DNA of 15,857 nt from Porphyromonadaceae bacterium UBA7141 (GTDB lineage: Bacteria > Bacteroidota > Bacteroidia > Bacteroidales > Muribaculaceae): positions 74,972-90,828 of the forward strand of contig DKWX01000050.1 in assembly GCA_002491945.1 (NCBI GenBank), written 5' to 3'. Position numbers and translations under genes: made by a program. Below, one piece after another: positions 1 to 6,671 of the stretch (position 1 is the stretch's first letter; the number at the start of each line of letters is the position of its first letter). The notes below the pieces were generated by a model that made no database searches, was not told the DNA's origin, and worked only from the letters and a program-made list of their open reading frames with translations.

Positions 1-99
1 ATTCGACTGAACGACAAGCCGGAATCGGCCCAAACGAAGCCGCAGACTGTATATAAATATCCTTCCAGATGCTATCGGTTAAATTTGAACACTTACTTA
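1..99 (+). repeat. Leader repeat copy L, upstream of the GH18-wzx unit
   Basis: This block matches the reverse complement of 6546-6645. Bases 1-26 are identical to the complement of 6620-6645. Bases 27-44 match at 14 of 18 positions. Bases 71-99 match the complement of 6574-6546 with one mismatch, and the middle (45-70) is diverged. Both copies point toward the first gene of a unit and end 160-215 bp before its start codon, so I read the block as a shared promoter/leader region. A TAAATTTG box lies inside the second conserved part. The homology begins at base 1, so the repeat may extend to the left of the window. Confidence 0.75.
80..87 (+). promoter_or_regulatory. Putative Bacteroidetes -7 box for the GH18-wzx unit
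   Basis: TAAATTTG is an exact match to the Bacteroidetes -7 consensus TAnnTTTG. It lies in a part of the leader repeat conserved in both full copies. No TTG at the usual -33 distance is visible, so the call rests on the box and its conservation. It would give a 5' leader of roughly 215 nt before the GH18 gene. Apart from this and the leader repeat I see no gene in 1-310. Confidence 0.35.
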
Positions 100-310
100 T
101 AATAAGCATTGTGGCTTTGCGTTGAATGAATGGCGCAGACGGTAAGTCGCTTCCCGTATGTGTAACTGACCGACTGCCGGATTTGTGAGGCGGAATGGCA
201 GTAGATTCCCTTGATTTTTTTAGAGCAGCCATTGCCTGCTGTTATATGCATGAATTCGGACAGACCCGGATGATTGCGACAGTGCATGACAATATAAAGA
301 CCACTGAAAA

Positions 311-1420
311 ATGAAGACAATTAAAAATAGCAATACCTCGCATCCTCGCCAGCGTCTGGTCATGTTGGGCGTGCTGTCGGCAGTCATATTGTCAATTGCC
401 ACAATGGCGATATGTGCATATGCTTCTGTAGCGAAGGAAAAAGATAATCAATCCATCCGGGGTGCAGCTGTCGCACCAGCCCCGAAGATTGTGGCCGCCT
501 ACGTGCGGTCTACCCGCGACTCTCTGCCCGATCCCAATCTGATGACCCATATCTACTATGCGTTCGGGGTATTTGTGGATACCGACGGCAACATCAGGAT
601 AGAGAATCCCGAAAGATTTCAGAAAATAGCCGACCTGCGTAATGAAAATGAAAATCTAAAGCTTGTGCTTTGCATAGGCGGAGGTCCGCGCGAGGGCTTT
701 TCTGAGATGGCTGCATCATCGTCAAAGCGCAAAAGATTCGCCGCCAACTGCAAGGCTCTTGTAGATCGCTACCGACTGGCGGGAATCGACCTCGACTGGG
801 AATTCCCCACTACGACCCGGGGAGGTCATACAGCATCGCCCAAGGATGACAAAAACTACGGACGCGTGATGAAGCAGCTTCGAGAGACACTCGGCAAAGA
901 CTGCCAGCTTTCGTTCTATTCCAACAATGGCGCCGCCTATATCGACTATTCGGTGATGCTCCCTTATGCCGACTACGTGATGGTGTCGGGATATAATCTC
1001 GGTCGCCCTCCCAAGCACCAGAGCAATCTCTATTCGAGCGCTCGATGCGGCGACTGGTCGGTATCGAAAGATGTGGAGCGGCATATCTCAAAGGGTGTGC
1101 CCGCTTCAAAGATACTGCTTGGCGTCCCCTTCTATGCCCTTAGGGGCGGAGAATCCCCGAATGAGATTGACCGCGACCGCTTTGCACGTTATCTTCCGGG
1201 TACGACTGAAGTATGGGACGATGAGGCCCAAGCCCCTTATATGGCCGATGCCAACGGCGAGATGGTGGCATCGCTCGATAATGAGCGCTCCCTTCGCCTC
1301 AAATGCGACTACATACGCGATAATGGTCTGGCAGGAGTATTCTACTGGAATTATGACAATGATGACTCCCGCCATACCCTTGCACGCACACTACGCAATG
1401 AACTGATGGCAGAAAAATAA
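311..1420 (+). CDS. GH18-family glycosidase-like protein, exported or membrane-anchored
   Basis: This 369-aa protein resembles glycoside hydrolase family 18 (chitinases and endo-beta-N-acetylglucosaminidases), which uses a (beta/alpha)8 barrel and substrate-assisted catalysis. A basic N-terminus followed by a hydrophobic stretch at about 16-38 looks like a signal peptide or membrane anchor; there is no proper lipobox. Barrel landmarks are the beta-3-like LCIGGG (120-125), GIDLDWEFP (158-166) with D160, D162 and the acid/base candidate E164, the MVSGYN strand (224-229), GVPFYA (271-276) and a closing GVFYWNYDND (342-351). The first Asp of the DxxDxDxE signature is Ala157, which is unusual, although the two catalytically important later residues are kept. 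The gene lies 35 bp upstream of wzx in the same unit, so it may trim or edit the polysaccharide outside the cytoplasmic membrane. The GH18 fold is well supported; activity and substrate are inferred. Confidence 0.85.
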   Translation: MKTIKNSNTSHPRQRLVMLGVLSAVILSIATMAICAYASVAKEKDNQSIRGAAVAPAPKIVAAYVRSTRDSLPDPNLMTHIYYAFGVFVDTDGNIRIENPERFQKIADLRNENENLKLVLCIGGGPREGFSEMAASSSKRKRFAANCKALVDRYRLAGIDLDWEFPTTTRGGHTASPKDDKNYGRVMKQLRETLGKDCQLSFYSNNGAAYIDYSVMLPYADYVMVSGYNLGRPPKHQSNLYSSARCGDWSVSKDVERHISKGVPASKILLGVPFYALRGGESPNEIDRDRFARYLPGTTEVWDDEAQAPYMADANGEMVASLDNERSLRLKCDYIRDNGLAGVFYWNYDNDDSRHTLARTLRNELMAEK

Positions 1421-1455
1421 CCGACATCAAACGCATCGAAAACAGCATAAACATA

Positions 1456-2997
1456 ATGTCAGACAAGCAGCCGACGGCCAATTCACGGATAGCGAAGAAC
1501 ACTGCAATGCTCTATGTGCGGATGCTCTTCCTCACCGCAATCAGCATTTACACGGTAAGAGTGACCCTACAAGTGCTTGGAGCGATGGACTATGGTATAT
1601 ATAACGTAATCGCCAACGTAATCGCTTCCATGAATTTTCTTGTGGCCACGATGTCATCGGCCACTCAGAGATTTCTGTCCTTTCATCTTGGTAAGGGGGA
1701 TATCCCGGCCTACAACCGGGCATTCAGCCTGCTGGTATGGGGATTTATAGCGCTATCGGTGATTATAGTGGTTGTGGGTGAGATTGTGGGCCCTTACTTT
1801 GTATGCGATGTGCTCGTCATACCTGCGGAGAAGCTGCATGCTGCCCGGATTGTGTATCAGTTTACGATTCTCACCTTCATATCCTCGGTGATGATGGTGC
1901 CTTATCATGCTGAGATAGTGGCCAACGAAAAGATGAGTGTGTATGCGTATTTCAGTATCGCCGACGGGCTGATGCGTCTGGGAGTGGTGGTGCTGCTATT
2001 CTTCGTGCTGGCCGACAAACTAATACTATACGGAGCACTGCTCGCCCTGCAGGGATGGATTATGTGGGGGATATATTTCACATACTGTAAGGTGAAATTC
2101 CCGTTCTGCAAAATCATGTTCGTAAAGGATAAAGCCATGGCCAAAGAACTTGGCTCCTATACCGGATGGAACCTCTTCGGCACCATCTCCGGAATGCTCA
2201 CCGTGCAGGGACAGAGTGTGCTGCTGAATATATTTTTCGGCCCTCTCATCAATACAGCCAAGGCGATAGGCGACAAGGTATACACTACGGTAGTCAATTT
2301 TTCAGTCAACTTCTTCATGGCCGTTTCACCGCAGATAGTCAAGGCGTATGCTTCGGGTGACAACGCGAGGATGCTTCATCTTGGCGTCAAGGGGTCGAAG
2401 ATCTCATTCTTTTTGCTGGCAGTGATATCATTCCCATTGCTGTGTGAGATGCCGGAGGTGCTTTGCATGTGGCTTGGCAAATCGGAAGTGACAGAGCCGA
2501 TGATAGCCTTTTCGCGGCTTTTGCTTGTATACAGTCTTATAGTTTCGCTTGAGCCTCCCATCACCCAGATGATACGAGCCACAGGTCATATCAACAGATA
2601 TCAGCTTCAAGTGGGCATATGGACCCTCTCCTACATACCTGTCGCGGCCCTCGTGCTGTGGCTCGGAGGTGGCCCGACGGCCACACTCGTCACTCTGATC
2701 GCGCTCTATCTGTGGGTTATGGTGATACGTGTGCGTATAGCCCACCGGATTGTGGAATTGCCCTACAGAATGTATGTCAACGAAGTGGTGTTGCCGCTTG
2801 TAAAGGTGTCGGTCACACTTGGGGTGCTATATCACTTGTATCCGTTGCTGCCGTTGCCCGGAGGTTTCGTAGGGTTCTGTATAGGATTTGCGGCCGCTCT
2901 AAGTGTGGCTGTGGCAGCCACGTGGGTTCTGGGTCTTAACGAGGCCGACCGTAAGTTTGTAAAAGATATTGTGGGCCGAAGGTTGCTGCGGAGATAA
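1456..2997 (+). CDS. wzx: Wzx-type polysaccharide flippase (MATE/PST superfamily)
   Basis: This 513-aa integral membrane protein has about 12-14 hydrophobic segments from residue ~20 to ~505, the usual size and layout for lipid-linked oligosaccharide flippases. The N-terminal pattern RIAKNTAMLYVRML, then LGAMDYGIYNV (41-51) and ATQRFLSFHLGKGD (69-82), is typical of the Bacteroidetes group of these transporters. It is expected to move undecaprenyl-diphosphate-linked repeat units across the inner membrane for the Wzy polymerase encoded at 12853-14106. The start ATG follows the GH18 stop by 35 bp, so the two are likely cotranscribed. The reading frame is intact, and its stop lies exactly where the AT-rich island begins. 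The symbol is assigned from family and context; substrate specificity cannot be read from the sequence. Confidence 0.88.
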   Translation: MSDKQPTANSRIAKNTAMLYVRMLFLTAISIYTVRVTLQVLGAMDYGIYNVIANVIASMNFLVATMSSATQRFLSFHLGKGDIPAYNRAFSLLVWGFIALSVIIVVVGEIVGPYFVCDVLVIPAEKLHAARIVYQFTILTFISSVMMVPYHAEIVANEKMSVYAYFSIADGLMRLGVVVLLFFVLADKLILYGALLALQGWIMWGIYFTYCKVKFPFCKIMFVKDKAMAKELGSYTGWNLFGTISGMLTVQGQSVLLNIFFGPLINTAKAIGDKVYTTVVNFSVNFFMAVSPQIVKAYASGDNARMLHLGVKGSKISFFLLAVISFPLLCEMPEVLCMWLGKSEVTEPMIAFSRLLLVYSLIVSLEPPITQMIRATGHINRYQLQVGIWTLSYIPVAALVLWLGGGPTATLVTLIALYLWVMVIRVRIAHRIVELPYRMYVNEVVLPLVKVSVTLGVLYHLYPLLPLPGGFVGFCIGFAAALSVAVAATWVLGLNEADRKFVKDIVGRRLLRR

Positions 2998-3175
2998 GAC
3001 CTTGTAGATTACCACTATATCTATGATTACAAGCATACCCCAAAAGACAATATTCAATAATGCCAGATATTCCGAACAAACGCCCAATGCCTAAGCCTCC
3101 ACAAAATAATGTTATGGCTATCAGCAAAGCACTTAAAGCTGTCAATCATGCTATGGGTTGAACTGTTTTATTCAT
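2998..3175 (-). pseudogene. Decayed small membrane-protein gene
   Basis: Reading the minus strand from an ATG at 3175-3173 gives MNKTVQPIA, then an in-frame TGA at 3148-3146, then LTALSALLIAITLFCGG and GIGRLFGIS, a clear membrane segment. Around 3050-3070 the hydrophobic coding sense moves to another frame, which reads NIVFWGMLVIIDIVVIYKVLS. Joining the two gives a plausible two-helix membrane protein of about 60-70 residues broken by a nonsense codon and a frameshift. The second frame runs into the antisense of the wzx 3' end without its own stop, which suggests a recombination junction near 2998. I do not recognise the family. The reconstruction is inference, but the two matching hydrophobic frames are visible. 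Confidence 0.5.
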
Positions 3176-3387
3176 CGCACTATTGTTAGTAATGGATTGA
3201 CAAGGAGCTGCGTTTAGGGGTTATCTTCCCTTGTTAGATGTTTCTTTGTTTTTCCATTTTTGCATAAGTGATAACAAGTCATTGGAATATTCAACCGATG
3301 AAGTTGTTCAAACTTATTTCGAGATGTTAATAATACAGTAAAATAATAAAAATACAGCGCATTCCGCAAAGGACGCACTATATTATA
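3176..3387. other. AT-rich spacer with no supported gene
   Basis: This stretch separates the two decayed genes. It is AT-rich compared with the flanking biosynthesis genes. A plus-strand frame ending at a TAA near 3342 contains SLEYSTDEVVQTYFEML, which looks protein-like, but the frame opens only after a TGA near 3200 and has no credible start. I treat it as possible debris, not a gene. No RNA gene or terminator was recognised. Confidence 0.4.
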
Positions 3388-3514
3388 CAATAGTTCGGTA
3401 TTTTCTGTGATGGAAAGTTTGTAATAACTTGATATCCAATGTGTTGCATTGGATTTAGGCTATTCTGCAACTCATTGGTCTTCAAATAGATACGCTGTTT
3501 TTACCGAACTATTG
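3388..3514. mobile_element. 127-bp element with terminal inverted repeats (element A)
   Basis: The ends are a perfect 13-bp inverted repeat: CAATAGTTCGGTA at 3388-3400 and its complement at 3502-3514. Inside is a second inverted pair, CCAATGTGTTGCA (3436-3448) and TGCAACTCATTGG (3466-3478), matching at 12 of 13 positions. There is no room for a transposase, so it resembles a MITE-like non-autonomous element or a small invertible segment. A related element lies at 14109-14229. No clear target-site duplication is visible. The right end supplies the terminal codons and stop of the neighbouring lipoprotein remnant, consistent with insertion into that gene. Confidence 0.55.
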
Positions 3515-3784
3515 CATTAAAGCCATGTCCCTGATACTTTTTGAGGATATTCCACAAGAGTTTGGGAATATCTCTTTTCAGATACTCTTCGATTAATTTA
3601 ATCTCGTCATTAAATATCCGAGTATCTAATAATTTCTCTTGGCTTACATTGTATAGTCCACCAAGACTATTATCGTTACTTCTTTTGTGATGTCCTTTGG
3701 TTCATCTTCATTCGTGCAAGCTGTCAGCCCCAATATGGTAACAAAGGCTATCAGCAGCGTTCTTAAATAAATTTACGATCTCAT
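3501..3784 (-). pseudogene. Broken lipoprotein gene
   Basis: From the ATG at 3784-3782 the minus strand reads MRS, an in-frame TAA as codon 4, then LRTLLIAFVTILGLTAC followed by TNEDEPKDITKE. This is a textbook type II signal peptide with lipobox LTAC (Cys at codon 23) and an acidic +2 region. Around 3672-3680, near a run of A in the coding strand, the coding sense jumps frame to NDNSLGGLYNVSQEK and continues to a TAA at 3503-3501 formed by the end of element A. One nonsense codon, one frameshift and apparent truncation by element A make it a pseudogene. The intact protein would have been a small outer-membrane or periplasm-facing lipoprotein of unrecognised family. Confidence 0.6.
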
Positions 3785-3859
3785 ACTTATTGGTGTTATT
3801 GATGTTAATGGGATGCAGATAGCAACTTGTTACGGTTGCTTATCTGCGTGTCAGTTGCC

Positions 3860-4258
3860 TTATTCCATTAAATTCCCGTCAGGCAAAATAATCTCTCCGT
3901 CATCGTTGCTCACATCGTAGAAGCCGACACCATGTTTATGTGCCAAGGCTTTTACCTTTTCGTATGCTTCTTCTGCCACCGACCACGCAAATGCTACATA
4001 AATGACATTATGTCCTATGCAGTATTCGGTCAAGTGCGCTTCTGCATCATCGTCTTCCACCTCTGCATCGGGAGAATCCATATTGGGAAATGTTTTAATC
4101 ATTTCTTCATACCAATTCCGCAAAGCCGGTGATGTAACGGCTGGATCATCGTAACCGTGTTCTTCTGACCATTCTGTTTCTTTGTCATACCATACAAGGA
4201 ACTCCTTACGCTTTTGCGGAGCTTTTGTCCGCTCAAAAACCATTAAATCGTAACTCAT
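3860..4258 (-). CDS. Conserved-type 132-aa soluble protein of unknown function
   Basis: An intact ORF encodes a small acidic cytosolic protein with no signal peptide or membrane segment. It opens SYDLMVFE and contains EFLVWYDKETEW (19-30), a YDDPAVTSPALRNWYEEM stretch, an acidic run around 65-73, then IGHNVIYVAFAWS and HGVGFYDVSNDDGEI near the C-terminus. I recognise this as a widespread family of uncharacterised proteins, often orphan and also found outside Bacteroidetes, but I know of no function. Size, acidity and position among decayed small genes would fit an orphan immunity-type protein; that is inference. It is the only intact gene in the AT-rich island between wzx and the wecG-like gene and does not look like a polysaccharide enzyme. 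Confidence 0.75.
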   Translation of the reverse strand: MSYDLMVFERTKAPQKRKEFLVWYDKETEWSEEHGYDDPAVTSPALRNWYEEMIKTFPNMDSPDAEVEDDDAEAHLTEYCIGHNVIYVAFAWSVAEEAYEKVKALAHKHGVGFYDVSNDDGEIILPDGNLME

Positions 4259-4296
4259 AATTTATTTTTCTTATGTTTCTATTATTTTGTTATATT

Positions 4297-4350
4297 GGCA
4301 ATGTCAGGTGGCTAACCTATTTTTTCGGGGAGGTTAAGCCACTTGTTGCC
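4297..4350 (-). terminator. Stem-loop between the wecG-side remnant and the 132-aa gene
   Basis: An imperfect hairpin pairs GTGGCTAACCT (4308-4318) with AGGTTAAGCCAC (4331-4342) with one bulged base. The outer stem is GGCAA/TTGCC (4297-4301 with 4346-4350). It lies downstream of the pyruvyl transferase-wecG genes on the minus strand and could end that transcript or isolate the 132-aa gene. A U-tract does not directly follow on either strand, so intrinsic termination is uncertain. Confidence 0.35.
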
Positions 4351-4354
4351 AGCA

Positions 4355-4537
4355 TTATTTCTCCATGTTCGATACATGCTGATCGCCTTTGGCATCAACA
4401 TACAGGAATTGTACATTTTCATTAATCCGTTGCAACTCCAATAGCTGTTCTTTTGCTAAAATCGAATTTCTCAGTACAAAGTGCTTGACCGTAGAAAATG
4501 CTTTGGAAATGAACAGTGCCTTGAAATGCCACTTCAC
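4355..4537 (-). pseudogene. 60-aa reading frame, probably a gene remnant
   Basis: This frame begins with GTG overlapping the wecG-like stop by 4 bp (GTGA) and encodes a basic N-terminal half, then KEQLLELQRINENVQFLYVD and a short tail. The composition looks protein-like, but there is no ATG, it opens shortly after a stop at about 4547, and I cannot place it in a family. It could be a translationally coupled small gene or the 3' end of a gene cut off when the AT-rich island joined the wecG end. I favour a remnant. Confidence 0.25.
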
Positions 4538-5292
4538 AATCTTTTGTTACGATGGAAGAGTCGGTGGCGCAGGGTGTCGAATGTGAATAGGGCCGGAAAC
4601 TGTATGAGCACGTTGTACAGACGTCCCATAAGTCCCTTCTCGCGGTATATGCGGTAGAACGCGCGCAGATTATAACGGTCAATCCACCCGGGATAGTAGT
4701 TGATATGGGCGGATGTCTGATGGAGGAATCCTCCACAGGTGAATCCTATGCCCTTGAATCCGGCATCGCGCAGGTCTGCGGCAAATTTTTCCTGGAGCGG
4801 CGATCCCATCCCGATAAGTATAAAATCCGGATTCAGACTGACTATATTCTCAATAGTGAGGCGGCGCTCTTCGGTATCCTTGAAATATCCATTGCGGCAT
4901 CCGATGATATTGATGTCAGGATATGCGCTTTTAATCTGGGCGGCACTGCTCTCCACCTCATTCTGCCGGGCGCCGAGAAGATAGAGGGATTCATGGCAAT
5001 CTTTTGCGTTGAGACGCCTGAAGAGATCGGGAGCCATCCCCGACATGTCGAGGCTCAGACGGGGAATGTTGTGATGCCAAAGCAGACGGATAAATTTACA
5101 CATAAGCATTCCATCTACAAAAATGCCGTCCATGCGCCGATAGACTTCCGGATTATGACGCAGTATATGGTAGGAATACGGATTAAGACATGTGTAGACC
5201 TTCCCTTTCTCAGAGAATGTAGCGTCAGGATAGGTGATGGATGTGTTATGGATATTGTCTACAAGGCGGTCGATTTTCAATGCAGTTGTCAT
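4534..5292 (-). CDS. WecG/TagA/CpsF-family glycosyltransferase (GT26)
   Basis: This 252-aa protein has the full length and motif order of the GT26 family. These peripheral membrane enzymes typically add the second sugar (for example ManNAc or ManNAcA) to an undecaprenyl-diphosphate-linked HexNAc. Landmarks are TCLNPYSY (34-41), VDGM with the conserved Asp60, SLDMSG (80-85), YLLGA (104-108), NGYF (134-137), GMGSPLQEKF (161-170) and TCGGFLHQTS (185-194) followed by PGWIDRYNLRAFYRIYRE. The C-terminal basic/aromatic region is the usual membrane-contact segment. The start lies 17 bp after the pyruvyl transferase stop, so the two form one unit. The donor sugar cannot be assigned from sequence. The gene is close to wecG/tagA/cpsF in kind, but no specific symbol is justified. 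Confidence 0.92.
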   Translation of the reverse strand: MTTALKIDRLVDNIHNTSITYPDATFSEKGKVYTCLNPYSYHILRHNPEVYRRMDGIFVDGMLMCKFIRLLWHHNIPRLSLDMSGMAPDLFRRLNAKDCHESLYLLGARQNEVESSAAQIKSAYPDINIIGCRNGYFKDTEERRLTIENIVSLNPDFILIGMGSPLQEKFAADLRDAGFKGIGFTCGGFLHQTSAHINYYPGWIDRYNLRAFYRIYREKGLMGRLYNVLIQFPALFTFDTLRHRLFHRNKRL

Positions 5293-5309
5293 AAGTTTCC
5301 AGATTATAG

Positions 5310-6380
5310 TCAGTCCGTCTGCCGAGGGTGGATATCGCCGAGCGCTTTCTGTAGATTTAGCATCGAATCCTTACGCATGGCGGCTATTGTCTTGTCGATA
5401 TTATTCCAGTCAATCGGTGTGCGGGCGATGCGGAACATGTCGTCGGAGGTTGCGCCGGCATAAATTATGCGGTCGGATAGATTGACCTGCCGAAGCAGCG
5501 ATTCGATTCGGGTGACGCGTTTCGGGTCGCCGGTATAAATTACAAATGGCTTGTGGTATAGCAGCGAGAATACTGTGCCGTGGAAAGAGTCGGTCAGCAC
5601 ATATTCGGCCGAGGCAAATCGCCTGACCCAGTCCTGCACCGATTCGGGATAAGTGCTTCTGTAGCCTTTGATACGGCGGATGCTCCCGATTGAGCGAATC
5701 GGCAGACCGAGTCGCCGGGCAGTGTCGGCTGCCATATCATAGAACTCCGCGTCATCAATAAGTTTGTATGCTATCACCTCGCCGGAGGATTCTGGAGAGA
5801 TACCGATAAGGTCGCTATAATCTGTATGAAGCAGCACCGGATCTGCAACCTGGGTGGCCGGGTGGCCGAATATATCGCGGCATATGTCAATGGCAGTATC
5901 CTCACGCAGCAGCAGGGTGTCGAAGCGATTGAGCGCCTTGCTGATATCGGAGTCGGATATGGCATCAGAGCCAGGCCATTTGTCGAGGCCGATACTTGTG
6001 GCATAAGTGATGCGGCGCACTGAGTCAGGTCCGAAAGTCAGGAAATATGCCGGGAGCAGATTTTTTGCTATATATGGGTTCCAGGTTTGGTCGCTGCCTG
6101 TAAGATAGCAGTCGCATTGTGGAGGATTGGCCCTCAATTCATCAACAGAGTGATAGCATGTGGGGGACAGAGTTGTAAAATACTTTTTGCGGAAGACATT
6201 GAAACGTCGGCGCTTAAGTGCGAATATGATACGCGACATCAGCGGCGGGGAATAGGGGAGACGCAAATCAATGAGCATCGGCGTGTGTCCCAGCTCTCTT
6301 ATGGCACGGTAGGTGGCGTAGGCCTGGAGAGTCGCGCCGTAATTGTCTTCCCAATGATATGTAAGGATTCCTACAGTCAT
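5310..6380 (-). CDS. Polysaccharide pyruvyl transferase family protein
   Basis: This 356-aa protein belongs to the CsaB/WcaK-type family, which typically transfers pyruvate from phosphoenolpyruvate to a sugar as a ketal. Visible motifs are the N-terminal TYHWEDNYGATLQAYA (7-22), GSDQTWNP (95-102) after a CDCYL strand, ITYATSIG (124-131) and the signature DSFHGTVFSLLY (264-275) with His267 and the Asp/Ser/Gly around it. The length is normal for Bacteroidales members. The next gene downstream is the WecG-like transferase, 17 bp away. The FrhB-like protein often found beside such transferases is the neighbour on the other side, across a 400-bp gap holding leader repeats. Some family members in these loci may act on other ligands, so the pyruvyl activity is inference from family. 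Confidence 0.9.
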   Translation of the reverse strand: MTVGILTYHWEDNYGATLQAYATYRAIRELGHTPMLIDLRLPYSPPLMSRIIFALKRRRFNVFRKKYFTTLSPTCYHSVDELRANPPQCDCYLTGSDQTWNPYIAKNLLPAYFLTFGPDSVRRITYATSIGLDKWPGSDAISDSDISKALNRFDTLLLREDTAIDICRDIFGHPATQVADPVLLHTDYSDLIGISPESSGEVIAYKLIDDAEFYDMAADTARRLGLPIRSIGSIRRIKGYRSTYPESVQDWVRRFASAEYVLTDSFHGTVFSLLYHKPFVIYTGDPKRVTRIESLLRQVNLSDRIIYAGATSDDMFRIARTPIDWNNIDKTIAAMRKDSMLNLQKALGDIHPRQTD

Positions 6381-6450
6381 AGATATGGGGTGTGTTCGAT
6401 GGTCGCGAGGCTGTGGTGAGAGATACCGAAATAATTCCTCGGATTAGATT

Positions 6451-6540
6451 TCATATGTGAGCGTCTGAATTTAATTCAGTCAGGCGTAAAGAATAAATAC
6501 ACATATTAAAGCTACGTCAGGGGATAGTATATCATATGTG
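6451..6540 (-). promoter_or_regulatory. Palindrome and direct repeats in the pyruvyl transferase 5' leader
   Basis: TCATATGTG occurs at 6451-6459 and again at 6532-6540, with an inverted CACATAT at 6500-6506. Between them is a palindrome, CTGAATT-T-AATTCAG (6465-6479). All lie between the putative -7 box at 6558-6565 and the start codon at 6380, on the transcribed side. They could be regulator sites or RNA-structure elements. Spacing and conservation cannot be judged from one sequence. Confidence 0.3.
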
Positions 6541-6545
6541 GATTT

Positions 6546-6645
6546 TAAGTAAGTGATCAAATTTAACCGATAGCAAATGAAATGGTATCTTTTATACAAT
6601 ATGCGGCTTCTTTTTTGCTGATTCCGGCTTGTCGTTCAGTCGAAT
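6546..6645 (-). repeat. Leader repeat copy R, upstream of the pyruvyl transferase-wecG unit
   Basis: This is the inverted partner of the leader repeat at 1-99: 26 identical bases at one end (6620-6645), a 29-base block with one mismatch at the other (6546-6574), and a diverged centre. Read on the minus strand it points at the pyruvyl transferase gene, whose start is 165 bp further on, just as the left copy points at the GH18 gene. This shared position relative to gene starts is the reason to see it as a promoter/leader rather than random intergenic repeat. Confidence 0.75.
6558..6565 (-). promoter_or_regulatory. Putative -7 box for the pyruvyl transferase-wecG unit
   Basis: Minus-strand TAAATTTG matches the Bacteroidetes -7 consensus and sits at the same place within the leader repeat as the box at 80-87. 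It is the only TAnnTTTG on this strand in 6381-6600. No well-spaced -33 TTG is seen. The implied 5' leader is about 170 nt. The unit could also receive read-through from the upstream minus-strand genes. Confidence 0.35.
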
Positions 6646-6671
6646 ACGTTTATATTCTCCTTCACTCCGCA

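Noticed and set aside
3388..3514. Invertible promoter of the Bacteroides capsule type
   Set aside because: The inverted ends would permit it, but no good TTG/TAnnTTTG promoter is visible inside, no recombinase gene is nearby, and no outward gene start lies next to it. I kept it only as an element with inverted ends.
4297..4350. Integron attC-like site (GTTAAGC within the hairpin)
   Set aside because: The GTTRRRY match is internal to the stem, the partner box mismatches the consensus, and there is no integrase or cassette array. A simple stem-loop explains it better.
4705..5463. Plus-strand 252-aa reading frame opposite the wecG-like and pyruvyl transferase genes
   Set aside because: It is antisense to well-supported enzymes, lacks any recognisable domain, and its length match to the wecG-like protein is coincidence.
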